Below are positions 1-13,100 of a stretch of DNA of 64,000 nt, one piece after another. The position numbers were made by a program, and so were the translations under genes. Location of the stretch: contig CAADRB010000003.1 of NCBI GenBank assembly GCA_900708905.1, positions 4,260,599-4,324,598 of the forward strand, given 5' to 3'. The DNA is from Hymenolepis diminuta (lineage: Eukaryota > Platyhelminthes > Cestoda > Cyclophyllidea > Hymenolepididae). The notes below the pieces were generated by a model. That model searched no databases. It was not told the origin of the DNA and saw only the letters and a list, made by a program, of their open reading frames with translations. The stretch's first letter is position 1. Every line of letters begins with the position of its first letter.

Positions 1-27
1 TACTATAACTAATGAAATGAAATAGTG

Positions 28-1090
28 TCTATAAAAGCGAAGCAGACGAATTTAGAAATTGCAAGATTTCTGAAAGTCCCCACATCTTTCGTTTGCAAAG
101 TTAGAAAGGAGCTGAATGAAAATAATGCCGACGAATTAGCCACCTCGAAGAAGAGAAAAGAGCATTGTCAACGCTCTGCTCAGCTACTCACTCAGAATAT
201 CTGAGTTTGTGAGAAGATTGTATGACATGGCATGATGGGAAGTCAATGCGTGACATCTTGCCAAGCATCTTCAAGTGTTTGAAGGAACAACAGTACATAA
301 GGAATGTTGTTCATAAAGACCTCGGATATGAATCATACGTTCTTAAGCGAGGTAGTCAGTTTATGTCGACAAAAGCAACTCAGAAGAATCGCTTGTGTGC
401 AAAAAGGCTCTTGCACTAATTGAAGCACCCAGAAGAACAGGAGTATCTTTGGTTTTTCTCTGACGAAAACAACTTCCACCAGGATCAAAAACTCAATGAA
501 AGAAATGATAGGTGGCTGACTATGTGCTGGTGGGCGGAATCAATTGAAATTCCAGCTGTTATGCACGCGCACGAAGTTTCAACAAACCATGATGGTTTTT
601 TCTGTGTTGTGAAGGTAAGTGAGGGAGGAGCACATCATGACTCCTCCATTTTTCCACAGAGTCAATGCAAATGTAGGTGCCTATGTAGAGACTCTTCAAA
701 CCATCTTTATTAAGCCTCCTTGAATAAACAGCGTATCCAGTGAAGCAAGATGCCTTTCTCCCCTCCTTCCCCCATGTCTTCCAACACGATCTGGCTCCAT
801 CCCATAAAGCTCTCAAAATCCAGGATTGGATGGATGGCCGAGAATTTTCATCACCATATCACAGCGAACTTATGGCTGCCTCCTAACTCACCAGACCTTA
901 ATCCTTTACATGATTACGTGTGGAGCGGGGTGTGGTGTGGTTGAAAAGGAAGTTAATAAGCATCCCCATAACACCAAATTCTCCTCTCTGATGTAAGCAA
1001 TGACCCGAGGAATGGAGGACGTGAATAAAGGCCACCTCATCAAAGCTTGCAGTCGGTCGCTTTCAGATTGGAATTGAGTGAGTGATACAA
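28..1090 (+). pseudogene. Decayed mariner-family (DDE/D) transposase
   Basis: Cut-and-paste DNA transposase relic, broken by stops and frame changes, so inactive. Pieces in order: a helix-turn-helix-like stretch (about 60-180, including CKVRKELNEN); a segment reading GKSMRDI, then VVHKDLGYESYVLKRG and FMSTKATQKNRLCAKRLL (about 235-415); a block with FSDENNF and NERNDRWL (about 420-520) carrying the first catalytic Asp; a block with NVGAYVETLQTIFIKP (about 665-712); and, split over frames, HDLAPSHKALKIQDW (about 785-829), WMAENFHHHITANLWLPP and NSPDLNPL (about 830-907), holding the second and third Asp about 33 residues apart. The tail resembles NKHPHNTK and HLIKACSR (about 955-1050). Block order and the NSPDLNP motif are typical of mariner elements. 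A 4-bp duplication near 830-838 causes one frame change. The left end may lie outside the window and terminal inverted repeats were not found. Confidence 0.85.
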
Positions 1091-1869
1091 GCCGAAGGAG
1101 GATATAGTGAATAAGAACTAGTTTAATATTATGTTTTTTGTTTTATTTTAAGGAATTGTAAGATTCAACAATAAACATTTTAATTTTCTGTTTTCCAAAA
1201 AGTGCGTAAGGTGTCCTCAGATGCCTTATGTTCCCTGTATTGTTATAAAAATTACGGTCTTTCATAATGAGCGGTGTACTTAACTAGTTCAGAAGTTAAA
1301 AATGCTTGATAGAGAAACAAACGAGATGTTTGTCTTTCCATTTATTGCTCGTAATAATTCAGACTTTTGGCGCCTTCATTTACTGTCTAGATGTTTGAAC
1401 CAAAAAAATCGACACCTCTCCCAGTAGTTCCAAAATCAATAGCCACGAAGTTAGGCATGAGATGACGTAATATTTCCATAAAAAAGCTCCGTTAAATCCA
1501 CTCAGGAAGAAAAGACTTCCTGATATTCCACTCCTGAATATTAAAATATCGAACAGTAGACAATAGTAATCAAAGAGCATTTTAATTTTTCTCCGAATAG
1601 GATTGATTTCCAACGAAAATGAATCGCACTTTTTCAGATTTGTTGTAAATATTAAATAAAGTTAACCTTTTATGTATTAATGTCAATCAAACAGATAGGT
1701 ATGCTTTATTTTAGATTTTGTTTACAATCCCATTTTCACGCACAGTTTCGGTGTGTAACCAGCTCTCCTCTTTACTAACACACACAATCTCTTCTCTCCT
1801 TCAACTCTCGTTCTCCTTCTTCCTTGGATAAGGCTATCAATGCGTTAGAACATTTTGGGAAGTACGGAC
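1091..1869. other. Intergenic, no gene seen
   Basis: AT-rich spacer after the mariner relic. The only composition change is a pyrimidine-rich stretch around 1765-1830. No exon with a recognisable protein could be supported. Confidence 0.5.
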
Positions 1870-2175
1870 TGTGTTACTGATCGCGTAAAGGTCACGTGCG
1901 GCCGTGCGTGCAGATTTCTTCCTAACCAATCAGCGGTCAATATTCCTACAGCGTGGTGCTGAACCATTTAATGATTAATATTATTGATAGTTTAAGCATA
2001 ACCGCAAAAACTCTCCACACTGTACCTCTTTGTTCTCGCTACTGTGGACATAGCCTAATCAATCATGGAGCAAATGTATATTGGAGGACTCTGATGGAGG
2101 CCATTTGGACTTCTTAAGCGGATTGTTAAGGTTTACCAAAAGGCTTATTTGTGTACCAACGGCCATAGTATATTG
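1870..2175 (+). repeat. Unknown dispersed repeat, copy A
   Basis: About 300 bp that align by eye with 3035-3350 in the same orientation. Shared landmarks include GACTCTGMTRGAGGC, GGACTKCTTA, CAAAAAGRCTTATT-like and GGCATAGCC-like words in the same order. The copies are strongly diverged with indels, so this is an old family. The type (SINE, non-autonomous DNA element or other) cannot be decided from two copies. Confidence 0.55.
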
Positions 2176-3034
2176 TTTTTCTAATAGATAGAATATTGAA
2201 ACGTAGCATATTTTGAGTTCGCTCACGGTAAAATGTTAACTCTTCAAATTTTTGGTTAAGATTAATTAACTATTTATTAACGAACTTTCATGAAAGAATT
2301 TTGCAGTTCACAAGATGAAGACAAAATTGATGAAAAAGGGAAAACAAACTGAAATAAACTAAAATTGTTTATTTAAAAAGCTATAAAATATCTTCTATTT
2401 TCCTCTGAATGAATGTGAAATATTCAAATAGGGTACGAAAGTCTATCAAATTTTATTACGTGTTAAGGCAGGCGAATAATTTTTCTAGGAAGGGAAATGA
2501 ACCAGTGCAATCCTCTCTATTAGAGGGAATGCTAATTGCCTCCAATTTTCCAGGTATTCCACTTCCCACTGTATGAATTCAGTTAATTCTATTATTATAT
2601 GACTTTTGAACCAGCATCATTAGTGCCCATAGTGATATAAAAAGGGCCAATTTTAATTCCAGGAGGAAGTTGGAATTAGTTTTTTTATTCCTCTCCAGAC
2701 ATATGAAATATTAACATGCTTTTGCCGATTTCAACTGGTTCACACTTTCCCGTGCAGTTAGTGGGAGTGGAGAATATTAGTTGGTCTTAAAGCTTTTCGC
2801 AGTTCAGTCGGAGGGCAAACTAACTGCAGCCACTTAGGGTAAAGAATAAATATTTTACTATCTTATAATGAGTCAGAAGATAATGAAGTTGGAGAAAACT
2901 CGGCAGATAATGGAAGCATTTTTGAAGATGAGAGAAGTTCTGATGGTAGAAATGAAGAGATTGTACTGTGGGGTGCACAACGCTAAAAACGTTGATTGAA
3001 TCACGTGCGCTAGAACTCACCACGGGAAGTGCGG
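2176..3034. other. Intergenic with a short acidic reading frame
   Basis: AT-rich spacer. A plus-strand frame open from 2843 to 2986 encodes a strongly acidic stretch (about 2864-2986, with YNESEDNEVGENSADN and FEDERSSDGRNEE). It ends just before repeat copy B. It has no clear start codon and no recognised domain; it may be the worn 5' end of a transposon gene. Confidence 0.3.
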
Positions 3035-3350
3035 TATGTAACCGGTCGCGTTGAGAACAAGCGCGGAGGTGTGTGCAGGACCTCCTCAAACAATCAACAA
3101 TCATGATCCCTGCAGCCTAGCATGGTTTTGCATTTAATGACTAAGCTTTTGACTCACAGTAACAAGGAAGTGATCAATAAACTCTCTCCACTCAACATCT
3201 TTCTTGTTCTTACCACTTTGGGCATAGCCTGGCTGATTTGGGAGTGAACTGACAACAGAGGACTCTGCTAGAGGCTATTCGGACTGCTTAGGAGGAGTAC
3301 TTAGGTGTAGCAAAAAGACTTATTGGTGTAGCATCCGCTACAGTACAAAT
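3035..3350 (+). repeat. Unknown dispersed repeat, copy B
   Basis: Second diverged copy of the element at 1870-2175, in the same orientation and about 1.2 kb away. Both copies contain the same run of landmarks ending in a GAGGACTCTG word, a GGACTKCTTA word and a CAAAARRCTTATT word. Confidence 0.55.
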
Positions 3351-6245
3351 ATAACGGTTAGTTGTACGGGGATACCAGTAAGGACACAATAAATGTTGGT
3401 TGTTTTGGAATGTTTCAGCATTTTTACTACATTCGTTTGCATTAATTATTGGTATCTTGGTCATCCTTTCTCGATTTTGTCTGATTGGTTATTAAATCGA
3501 TGTATTATTTTTATCATTCGAAGAGCCAATTTTATCCTTCTTAACACATATTACTGCCGATGCCTTCGTGTTTACTAAAAACGAATTATGCTTATCAGGT
3601 TATTGTCTTATAATTTTGCTTAAAAAATCATCCAAATGACTGTAGCTGAATGTGATATCTAAGTCAACTCCAAGTCTATAAGATTTCAATATGATGGATG
3701 CATTGTATTGCCCTCTGGAGTAGAGTATGTCTAGGTTTGGAAGTTGCCGGAAGCGGTAAGTGAACGGAGAGACGTCTTCACAGTAAGGAACTAGTTTTAA
3801 TTCCGAAATACAAATTACACACTTTATCGAAGGGGACGGGGGGCATTAGCACGGTCACATCAATTGGTATCAGTCTAGGTAAAAGCACGGGTAGGGAAAG
3901 TGGGTTGGATAATGGTATGTCAAACGACACATAGGAGAGGTTGCCACACCACAGGGTATCACAGGTAAGGATCAGTTAGTTCAGTTCAGGAAATTTCTTC
4001 CGCTTGTGGTGAATTCTATAGTTTAAACATTTCGATCAATTCACATTTTAAAGTTTAATTAGTTCGGTCTGAGACGATTAACGGGCTCGCGCATTCTGAT
4101 GGAGCACCTAAGCACTTTGCCGGGATTTCTTTCATATCCTTCCATTTATATTCATCTCGTCTCCTCTTTTTGCATTAATAAAAAATTTAGCCGTTTCCTC
4201 ATTGGTCTGTGGTTGGTGCAAATTTTAAATTGTTTGGGGTTGCCTGGCTTGTGGGTCAATTTGAATTGATCAAATGCAGAAATATCCTTAATATTTAAAA
4301 ATCCCCCCTGAACTATTTAATATTTGTGATTATGTTTTAAGATGACTTAACATGTTTTAATTATACTTTGTGCAATTGATTTTTCATCCCAGAAGTGAAT
4401 CACTAGTACCTGTGCGCTCTGGCTCGTTGGCATGCTGAGAATTCTTATGTAATCATGCCTCTGCCCGCCTCTCACACCAACGAATAAATGAAGCACAATC
4501 CGCCAACTGCCTTATCCCATTTCGCCTGCTTCTCACAACCCGATTTGTCCCCATTCAGTACTGACGCCTTCCTCTTTTCTCCCAATTTCCCTTTCGACGC
4601 CTTCCCTTCCCCCTCCTCTCATACAATACCATTTGTCCAATGTACATGCTATTGTAGTCTATTTGTTCTTTGAAGGGGTATCCAGTCTGGTTTGGTCAAC
4701 TCCCAAAGTTGTTTTACTATCAATGTTTGACCAACTTTAAATTTTATACTCATAATATAGACTTGAGCCCTATCGTAACGCACAGTATTTTCACGGAGAC
4801 TTGTCGTCCTTGTAAGAATTCTATGAAACAGACCATGTCAGCTTGATTTTCTGTTCATCATATATATCAGTGGTTGCTGTCCATATCTATCAGCTAATAC
4901 GCATTGAAGTTTCGGTATGTCACCAACTTATAGGCTTTATCTCGGTAATTTTTAATGTTTTCAAGTCATTATTTTTCCCCCGTCTTCATAATTAGTTTAG
5001 ATCAAATTATAAAGTACGTTAAGAATGTACGTTAAGATGTTAAGATGTACGTAAAAGCCCACATCAAAGATACGAGTTCGGCAGACGATGTATGCCTTTC
5101 AGTGTGAAGTCTCCTTGGAAATGGAAGCGGGTTTCCGAATAAAAGATCATGATACTGCAACTGACGATTTATACACAATTTAACTTGTAATTGGAGCCGC
5201 TTTGTCCATAAGTTCAAAGTAGTTTGAGAATTTTTGAGTATTCTGTTCAGTCAGAGCTCAGCTATTAAGGCACCTGAATGGGGGTTGCAGATATTGGTCC
5301 TCGGGAGCTAAGGTTCGTATTCGTCTATATTTTCGTAATCTCGCGTTTCACGAAAACACTTTGCATTCGCCTAATAGTAAATCGTCTTGTAAGTCAATTA
5401 TCTGAATTTATGTGGAGTCAGTTATTCGCTCTCTTTCGGTCAGAGAGATATTGGAATGTACAGTTATTAAAATACAAATTGATTTTAATTCGTTAACTAT
5501 GAGAAAATGAGGCACTGGGGGAAGATGGTTAAATCTTTCGATTACGTCAATTCCCACTAAATTCAAGACAATACATGAGGAGATTAACACAAATACGCGA
5601 TACAAAAGCACAGATTTCCTGCAAAAAATCGTCCCCCATTAAGGTAGTATGAATAAGAACATTCTGGTAAGTGAACAGTGTCGTCGCACATGATTAGCTT
5701 TTCTTACTGCTAACACAGATATCCTCAGCATGAATTTGCTATCAGTAAACGGTGAGATGGCTAAAATCTTCATCCCAATGCTGGTGCCACTCTACCCAAA
5801 GTTAGAAGGTGGGAGAGTTTCTGATTGCATATATTCAAGAAGACCTATTTATTGGGTTATTTCGAGATGAATTTAACAGACAGCTCCTTTGCTAAGAGGA
5901 ACATATTGTGTCATTCATAAATGTGAATTTACGACAAGATATACGTCATGACCTACACATAGAACAAAGTAAAGTGGAAAAATTCGAATAGAGAGCTGAC
6001 TTTAATAGCCTAAAAATATGGCAATAGTACTTAAAAGGAAGTCGGATAGGATATAAGTTACGATTTAATATGGATTATATAAGCACCTACCATAAACACA
6101 AGTCACATTTAACTGTGGAGGATACTAAATACTACTTACTACTTCCCCTTAATACTGAATAGGGGAAAAGAAGTTTACCAGTCTGTAATGCTTTAATTTA
6201 AAATGAATATTTATATATAAGGTCGCGGCATTAAACAAAATAGGT
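3351..6245. other. Intergenic, no gene supported
   Basis: Spacer of about 2.9 kb. Short open frames lack recognisable domains, Met starts in good context or matching splice sites. At 5013-5055 there is a short imperfect tandem repeat built on GTACGTTAAGAT. This stretch also contains the 3' flank of the XK-related gene, in which I did not find an AATAAA signal close to the stop. Confidence 0.5.
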
Positions 6246-7841
6246 CTATTTACTGATAATTTTATGAGCGAATTTAAAATAAAGAAGCATGAAAATCATA
6301 CCAAAAATGAAAGTCATGACAACCAAGATAATAACAGTCACTTCAAAAAGTATTGACCTTTTCTCTTCAAAAATGAGCCACATAACAAGGGCCAAAGTGT
6401 TTTCTAGGGAGAAGAGACAATACCAGAATCCAAAGTGGCTATGAATTTTTTGTTCTTTCTTCACTTTTCTCGTGCGGAACTTTAGTAAGGCCACATCGAA
6501 GCAGTGAACAATCGCCAATGTTCCAATAAATGATAAATCAAGAAGAGAACAGGATAGGAGGTTTTCCCTTAGAAGAGTACCAAATGCAAAGATCCAGTGT
6601 ATTAAGATACAGGAGAAGAATGTCCAAGGATGTAGAGGAATATTCTTGAGGGCCGTTGCCAGTAGTGAAAGCGCAGTTATTCTACTGGTTAGCACAGAAA
6701 TCTTCCAAATATAGAATATTAGGATTCCTTGATATCGATTTGTTGGATTCGCTGAATAATTTGATTCAAGTAGAATAGTTTGATAGGCCGTGAGGCAATA
6801 GGCTAACGAGATTAGTGAGGAAACGCACGCCGCATACTGGTATATGCCTACAATAGTATGCTACTTAAATAAACTTTTAAACTAAAAATTGGCGTATGAC
6901 ACCGGTTTAGGCATTAACTTACGGAGATATTTTGAATTTTTATCATGTCCTTCAGTAAAGAGAATATATAGTTGGAGCATCAATTGTGGAGCAGATTCCA
7001 TGAAACCTTCCATAATCTGTAACAATACCGAATCGGCCAATTCGTACTGTCTCATTCGTAATAAATGAGCAATCTCAGAAGCCGGTGCTTCATTTTTCTT
7101 TAAACTTTTGATTCCATAAATAAGGGCATCTGTATAACTAAAGAAATGAGATATTTTACTTGTTTGCATAAGTACCGGACGATTGGTGCTAGTAGAGATC
7201 CATGAAGAAAAATGCGCCAAGTCCATCCAACTATTGTATGGTCAATTTCCATTCCAATATGTCTATCAAGAACATACCAAGCAAGACTAAAGCTTGTTGT
7301 TATTATTGCCGGAATTAAAATGATTAACAGTGTTATTATAGCCCAATTGTAATGCTCTTGGTTAAAATACCGGATAACCAAATACATATCACATCCTACA
7401 TCGGTTAAGTAAGTGATTATTGAAGCGAGAAAGAGGGCTATGCCCAAAATCCAATGGAAACTATGTAATTCAATTTCATGCCCTCCTTTTTCTCTTTGAG
7501 ATGCAGCTTCTTCTGATTCAGGATTTTCGGGGGTAAAACTTCTCCCCCATAGAACTGGGTGTGTTTGAGCATGCTGACAAATTTTCAGGGAATCAGTTGT
7601 TTTATTCGATTCTGAATCACCTGATTTTAGAACACTTTAGAGTGTGAAATAATAATCATTGCTTGTAATAATCACCACTTAATGTGCGTAAAATATGTAA
7701 TTACCTAATCATATCCGAGGTTATCGATGATCTGCTACGTGCGGAAAGAAATGATGGTCTGAAATGAGTCAGGGTTAATCCCTGAATGTTTTTACATTCA
7801 AGAATCATTCTCGGAAATTGTTGGGCTGCCTGTTCAGACAT
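6246..7841 (-). CDS. XK-related membrane protein (scramblase family)
   Basis: Multi-pass plasma-membrane protein of the XK/XKR family, some of whose members scramble phospholipids. Coding exons on the minus strand: 7841-7705, 7634-7176, 7137-6923 and 6847-6246 (1413 nt, 470 aa, ending in TAG); phases 2, 2 and 1 all match. Family marks seen: an N-terminal membrane segment with TYLTDVGCDMYLVIRYF, the conserved LLAPIVRYTDALIYGIKSL, the diagnostic MEGFMESAPQLMLQLYILF, and a later membrane pair starting YQYAACVSSLISLAYCL. VRYTDAL is recovered only by removing a 38-nt intron (7138-7175), which supports it. The last exon holds the C-terminal membrane helices. The N-terminal 85 or so residues are polar and variable. 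Length is usual for the family. Which XKR subtype it is, and whether it scrambles, cannot be told from sequence. It lies head-to-head with the DPY-19 gene, 2.3 kb apart. Confidence 0.9.
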
Positions 7842-10187
7842 TTTGTTAGAGTAATTATTCTATAATGGAAAGCGCTACGTTAAGGCACAAAAAGTTAATA
7901 AATATACATATAAATATTTCTACATATGGTATGTCCCACAATTATATCGCATTATCTGCTAATTTATTGTAATTTTTCATTTAAGATAAAAATTTTAATA
8001 AATATGAGTTTGTATTAAATTTTAAGCAAACACTTTCTATATATTTAACTACGATCAACTAATTTGAAATTGCGCACATCGAATATCGTGTCCTTGTTTA
8101 TATAAACATATAATGCTATGGAAATATAAAACGATGTAGTATATGCAGAACATCTTATCAGAAATATTAATCAAATGCCCGAATAAATTAGTTAAATAGC
8201 CGTAATTGGAAACAGAAAATCTGTTGTGCGATTTGATTTTTCTGTTAAATGCAAATTACCAGAGTTCCCCTGTTGTTAGCACCAATATTTTTTTAAACGT
8301 AATTATTTGACTGTAAGGGTATTAACATGCATTATCATGACTTCTTTACTGACCTAGTTCGGTATACGTCACCAGAATTTTTGGATCCATTGTATCTCAG
8401 CATACGGTTATCACCTTTACTATCGTTGAAGATTTCTCAAATACTGCGTTACTAACCGATAATCTGAAATGTCTGAAGCTTTATACCAGAGTCGATCAAA
8501 CGTTATTTTCAACGTACCTACAAGTTAGAATGTGGAAGACTGGTCGAATGCGTCCATTTTGTATGCATAATAACGCACGGTATTGATAAATTTACTGTAT
8601 ACTGTTATTACGTGAAGGTCATCTATCGGGGCCACATCGATCAATTAGATGGAATAAGTCAAGTCACCCATGTCGTCAAGAAATTTGAAGGTGACAGGCA
8701 AGCACCCCCCCCCCCTCCCCCATTTATTAATCAGTAAATTAGGTTTATGTACATAACATTTCCTTGCCGGACGTCAGTCATGCCTTGTCGTCGTAGTCTC
8801 GGCGTGATGCTCGACATTTGTTTAGGTAACTATGTGCAAACATGCAAACACACAGTAAGACAACCTGTGGACACCGTAGTGGAGATCTTATCGCCAGTCA
8901 ATCATTTCTAACCGCCAGATGTTGATAGACATCTGCTGGCTATAGCATTAACCATACCAAAGTGGTGTAAGTTATTGATTTACATTTCATGTACATTTAC
9001 GCAACTGTCATCGAATCACCTTTGCACAGATTTTTTACATTCGCACTCCTGTTAATGTCAAGTGATTAGTTCTTATTTATTTTCCTCCCAGTCGAAAGCT
9101 ATTTTGACATAGGGAAATATTTCCAACACACTATGATTCCTTCATTTAAGGTGGGTCCTTAGTGGATGGTCAGATTAACCCACTTTGAGACACGATAAGT
9201 ACTGTTAGTTTCTTTCTGTCTTTAATCTGAATAAAAGGATTAAACCAAAAAATAAATATAATTTGATGCACGCGTTGTGTTAGTTCTAAATCTCTTGGGT
9301 CTTAATGCGTACCACTCGATATATTGCGGACACAAAAATCTGAAACGTGGAAAAAATTGATTAATAGACAGTAAATATGATGTCCGTCTCTCCAGTTCTT
9401 TCTTGCATAATAAAAAATTGATTTTTTATCTGTACATTCGACAATGTATACAATGTATAGTCAACAGTCTTTAGTCATATTTCCACAAATTAGTGTGGAT
9501 TTTAAGTGTCTTTTGGGGATTTTTTACCAGTTACTCTGCACCTTTCGTAAACTTTAATGCGATGTGTTTCCTTTAAAAATTAATCGCGAAAACACATAAG
9601 TCGTTCTAAAAGTGCATACGACTCATATTCAATTCGTTGTATGACATTAAATGGCTTATTTTAAAATTAATGAAAAACATTTGACAAAATAGATAGCAGA
9701 ATAGTAAAAGTGTCTACACATGCTATATTTATCGAATTCAAGCATTACAAAGGAATCGAGATCATTATTTTGCAATCGTTAAGTCTTCGGTTTATAACTA
9801 ATTTCGTGACAGTAATCGTAAAATAAGCAATATACGGATATGCAATTGCATTTCAATCAATAATTTTACTATTAGATAAAAATTCATCTACTTGAATAAG
9901 ATGATATTTTGTAAATAATATAAACTATACAATGACTTCATTTCCGGTTCCAGAATTTGTTTTGTCTGACGCGTTGCGCCCGCGTAGTGCGAAAAAATTG
10001 GTTGACATTTAATTTTTTGTCAGGCTTGTAGTTACTTAATTCATGTTTAATTCTGTCTAATTTGAGCCTTTTCATGAACTTTTAACACTTAATTGTCATT
10101 TAAGTGTTTGTATTAACTTCTATTTGGCTACATTTACGTCTTCTTTATTCTACCATAAGGAGGAATTTTTAATAGACAGCATGTAAA
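7842..10187. other. Bidirectional intergenic region between XKR and DPY-19 genes
   Basis: About 2.3 kb between two divergent starts, so it should hold both promoters. It is AT-rich. A C-rich run at 8705-8721 (13 C, one T, then more C) is the clearest simple repeat. An imperfect doublet of ACAATGTAT lies near 9442-9460. No coding exon seen. Confidence 0.5.
10181..10186 (+). promoter_or_regulatory. Start-stop mini-uORF before DPY-19 start
   Basis: ATG immediately followed by TAA, ending one base before the ATG at 10188 used for the DPY-19 protein. Start-stop uORFs are known in other eukaryotes to reduce initiation at the next AUG. It acts only if transcription begins upstream of 10181, which cannot be seen here. 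Confidence 0.4.
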
Positions 10188-13100
10188 ATGGTAGCTCGTA
10201 GAAGGCAAGCCATTCGTCCTACTTCAACGACTTCGTCACTCCATATTCCTCCTTCCTCTTCGTCTTCAACTGACTCTCTTGCAAGTGAAAATATAGTGAT
10301 GCCCCAAAGACCACAACGTGCTCCACCTAGGTTTCGTCGGCCCTCCCGTATACCGGTCAATACTTTCGTCGTTTTCCTCTCAATTGTCGGGGGTCTCTTC
10401 CATTGCGCCCATGTTGCTCATCTGCATGAGAATCATCTCTCTTTCTCCTACTTATCAAATGCCGAAAGGGAGTTGACATTCCGAACAGAGATGTCTTTTT
10501 ATTATTCTTTCTATAAACAGGTCTGTTTTGTGATTTTATTTTGCCGAATATTCTTGTCCGTTGCATTTAAAATTTTTTCCTCTTTTTCTCGGATAGATTA
10601 TCATGGCTGATACTTTCTGGGATGGTTTGAGGAGTCTTCTAAATGACACGGTAACTGAATATCCTATCGAAATCGAAAAGATAAGCGATTGGGACTATGA
10701 AAAATGGGGAATTCTTCCAAAACTATTGGGAGATTCAAAACCAGACAAAAGCATTCTTGTGCTTGAACGGTTCAATGTCTATCCAGAATTGATTCTTGCT
10801 GGAGTGTACCGAATCTTGAACTCCCTGGAATTGCTTCATTCAGATTGTTTCCAAATTTCTATAGATGGGGTAATTTTATCGCAACTCTTTATTTTCTTAG
10901 ATTTAAATATAGTTTTGTCTATCGCATTGATAAATGTAATCATATTTAGCGGCAACGAAAAAGTACTACTACTTTTAATCTTAGGGAAATACCTAAACAT
11001 GTAGGAATTGAATTGGGAATCCGGGATTTCCAAGCACGGAATTGGGCAGTAGAAGTAGGAGTCGGGAATGAGGTGAACTGTAATTCATCTCATGATATTT
11101 CCCAAGTGCGTGGAAAACCCTATTGTATTTAAGAGTAAACTAATTACGCTTATTTTAAAAGCAAGCTGAAACATGAAAAATCAGTTCTCAAACCGAATAA
11201 ATTGTGCACGTATTATATTCTACAGTTTAAGCTAAACAAATGGACTTATAGCTTTTTCCCGGTCTTGCATGATGACTAACATAACTCCCACTAAATCAAT
11301 CTATCGATATTCATTTGTGTACATCTTGTGATCGGAATAACCAATCTCACTGGTAAATTTGAATTAATATAGGACAGATGAGTTTCTCACCTTCTGTTCA
11401 AATTAATTATTTGAAGACACTCTCTTCATTTAGCTTGTTAGTGAAAGTTTGCTCTTATTATCTTTGACCGCTGCCCCCAGTGCTTTTCTTTTTCCTAGTG
11501 ACCAGCCCAGTTCTAGCTTTATAAGAACAGAGATGATGCCAGTGGACGGTTCGGAACATGGGCTAATCACCTTCAATCCTGTTGATGGTGATAGGCAGTG
11601 TCTTGAGTACTATTTGGGCCTGATGTGCTCTCGTCATCTTGGATGAGTCAGGTGCAGATGAGATGAATTCATTGGTTGCAGTTTAACTTATCTGTAAGCC
11701 ACCAGGTACGTTGGAAGTAGATTAAGCTAGTAATCTCACCAGCCACCAGATCAATCAGGATAACATGGGCTCTGATTTTGTACCAATGTGAAACTAGCAT
11801 GTCAAGATATACTCAATATCAAATTTCATTTTGCTGGTCTATTGTACCCTCTTATGTTTCATGGTCCACTTTTATATGAATTGACAAGCCTTTCCTCCGT
11901 TTGGCTTTCTGTACTCTGTCCTAAATGTGGGAAGCGGTAGTCGACCATACAGAAAACTTCCAGAGCAAGGGAGTAAAGTTTGAACAACAATTCTGTAAAG
12001 AAATAATTTTTAAGATCCGTGTTGATTTGTTCTCAAGATATTATTGGCTTGAGTTGAAACCGAGTAGATGGAGTCATATTTAATAAACAGGAACTTGCAT
12101 TCGTATGTATCCCATTACTAGAATAAGTCCTTATAGTAGAAGAAAGCTTATATTCGTATACGAATGTTCGCAGGAAAGAAAGCAGTGGTCTTGCACTATT
12201 GACGGGATCTCTACCCCTTATCTATGACGATCATTATAGACATCAAGTGTCCACTATCAGGTTCTTTTAGGTAATTCACGTGCCACTGTTATTCTTAGCT
12301 TTAACCTAAGGTTCAATGGGATTCTCCTCAAAGAGTCTTTGCGGAAGCAAAAAAAAATGTTAACACTTATTCTCAGGTTGGGGGCGTAGATGTAAAATTC
12401 TCGAATCGCATGAACCAAATCTCCCTACTTTTCGAATTAGATCCTTATAGCTGTGCACCCGTTTGCTGGGTTCGTAAAATGTATATTGCCTTTATTAATA
12501 AACGGGCATATTAGTAAACTTAAAAACTTCAAAGTACCTCTTATCTCACTTTTAGAAGCCCGAGGTTCACGCCTATGCGATACCACCCAATCAGATCAAC
12601 TCTAACTTGTCCTCACCACCTTCGCTACAACCGATAGGAACACAGAGTGGGGACTTACTAATAAGTTGCGAAGGCTCCCGCGAACCACCAGTGTTCTACG
12701 TGAACAGTGTTTTTAGCCTTGCTGGCCTCACTGTATTTGGATTGGTTATTTCTGGTTGGCAGGTGGCCAATAGCGGCTTGGGAGAAGGCAGTGGTGCGTC
12801 CTCATTGGCTATTGCGATTTGGGGGGCATTGCTGCCAGCCATCAGTTTTTTCTTCAATCATGGTGAGGCTACTAGAGTTCAGTGGACCCCTCCTTTGAGA
12901 GAATCTTTCGCGTATCCATTTTTCATACTTCAACAGTCGCTTCTAATCTGGCTGTTGAGAGTAAGTACTTCTGCTTAGTGTTTTTATTTGTGATATAGGT
13001 CTAGATTTAGTGTTAGCCAACACATGGAATGTCTGTTTAAGACAAATAGATGGGTTATTTTGAGCCGAATCTCACTGGAAAAGATTGTCTTTTGATGGCA

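Noticed and set aside
8533..8555. Word TGGAAGACTGGT identical to the 5' end of miR-7
   Set aside because: Only the first 12 bases agree and no good complementary arm of the expected length lies on either side, so no convincing microRNA hairpin.
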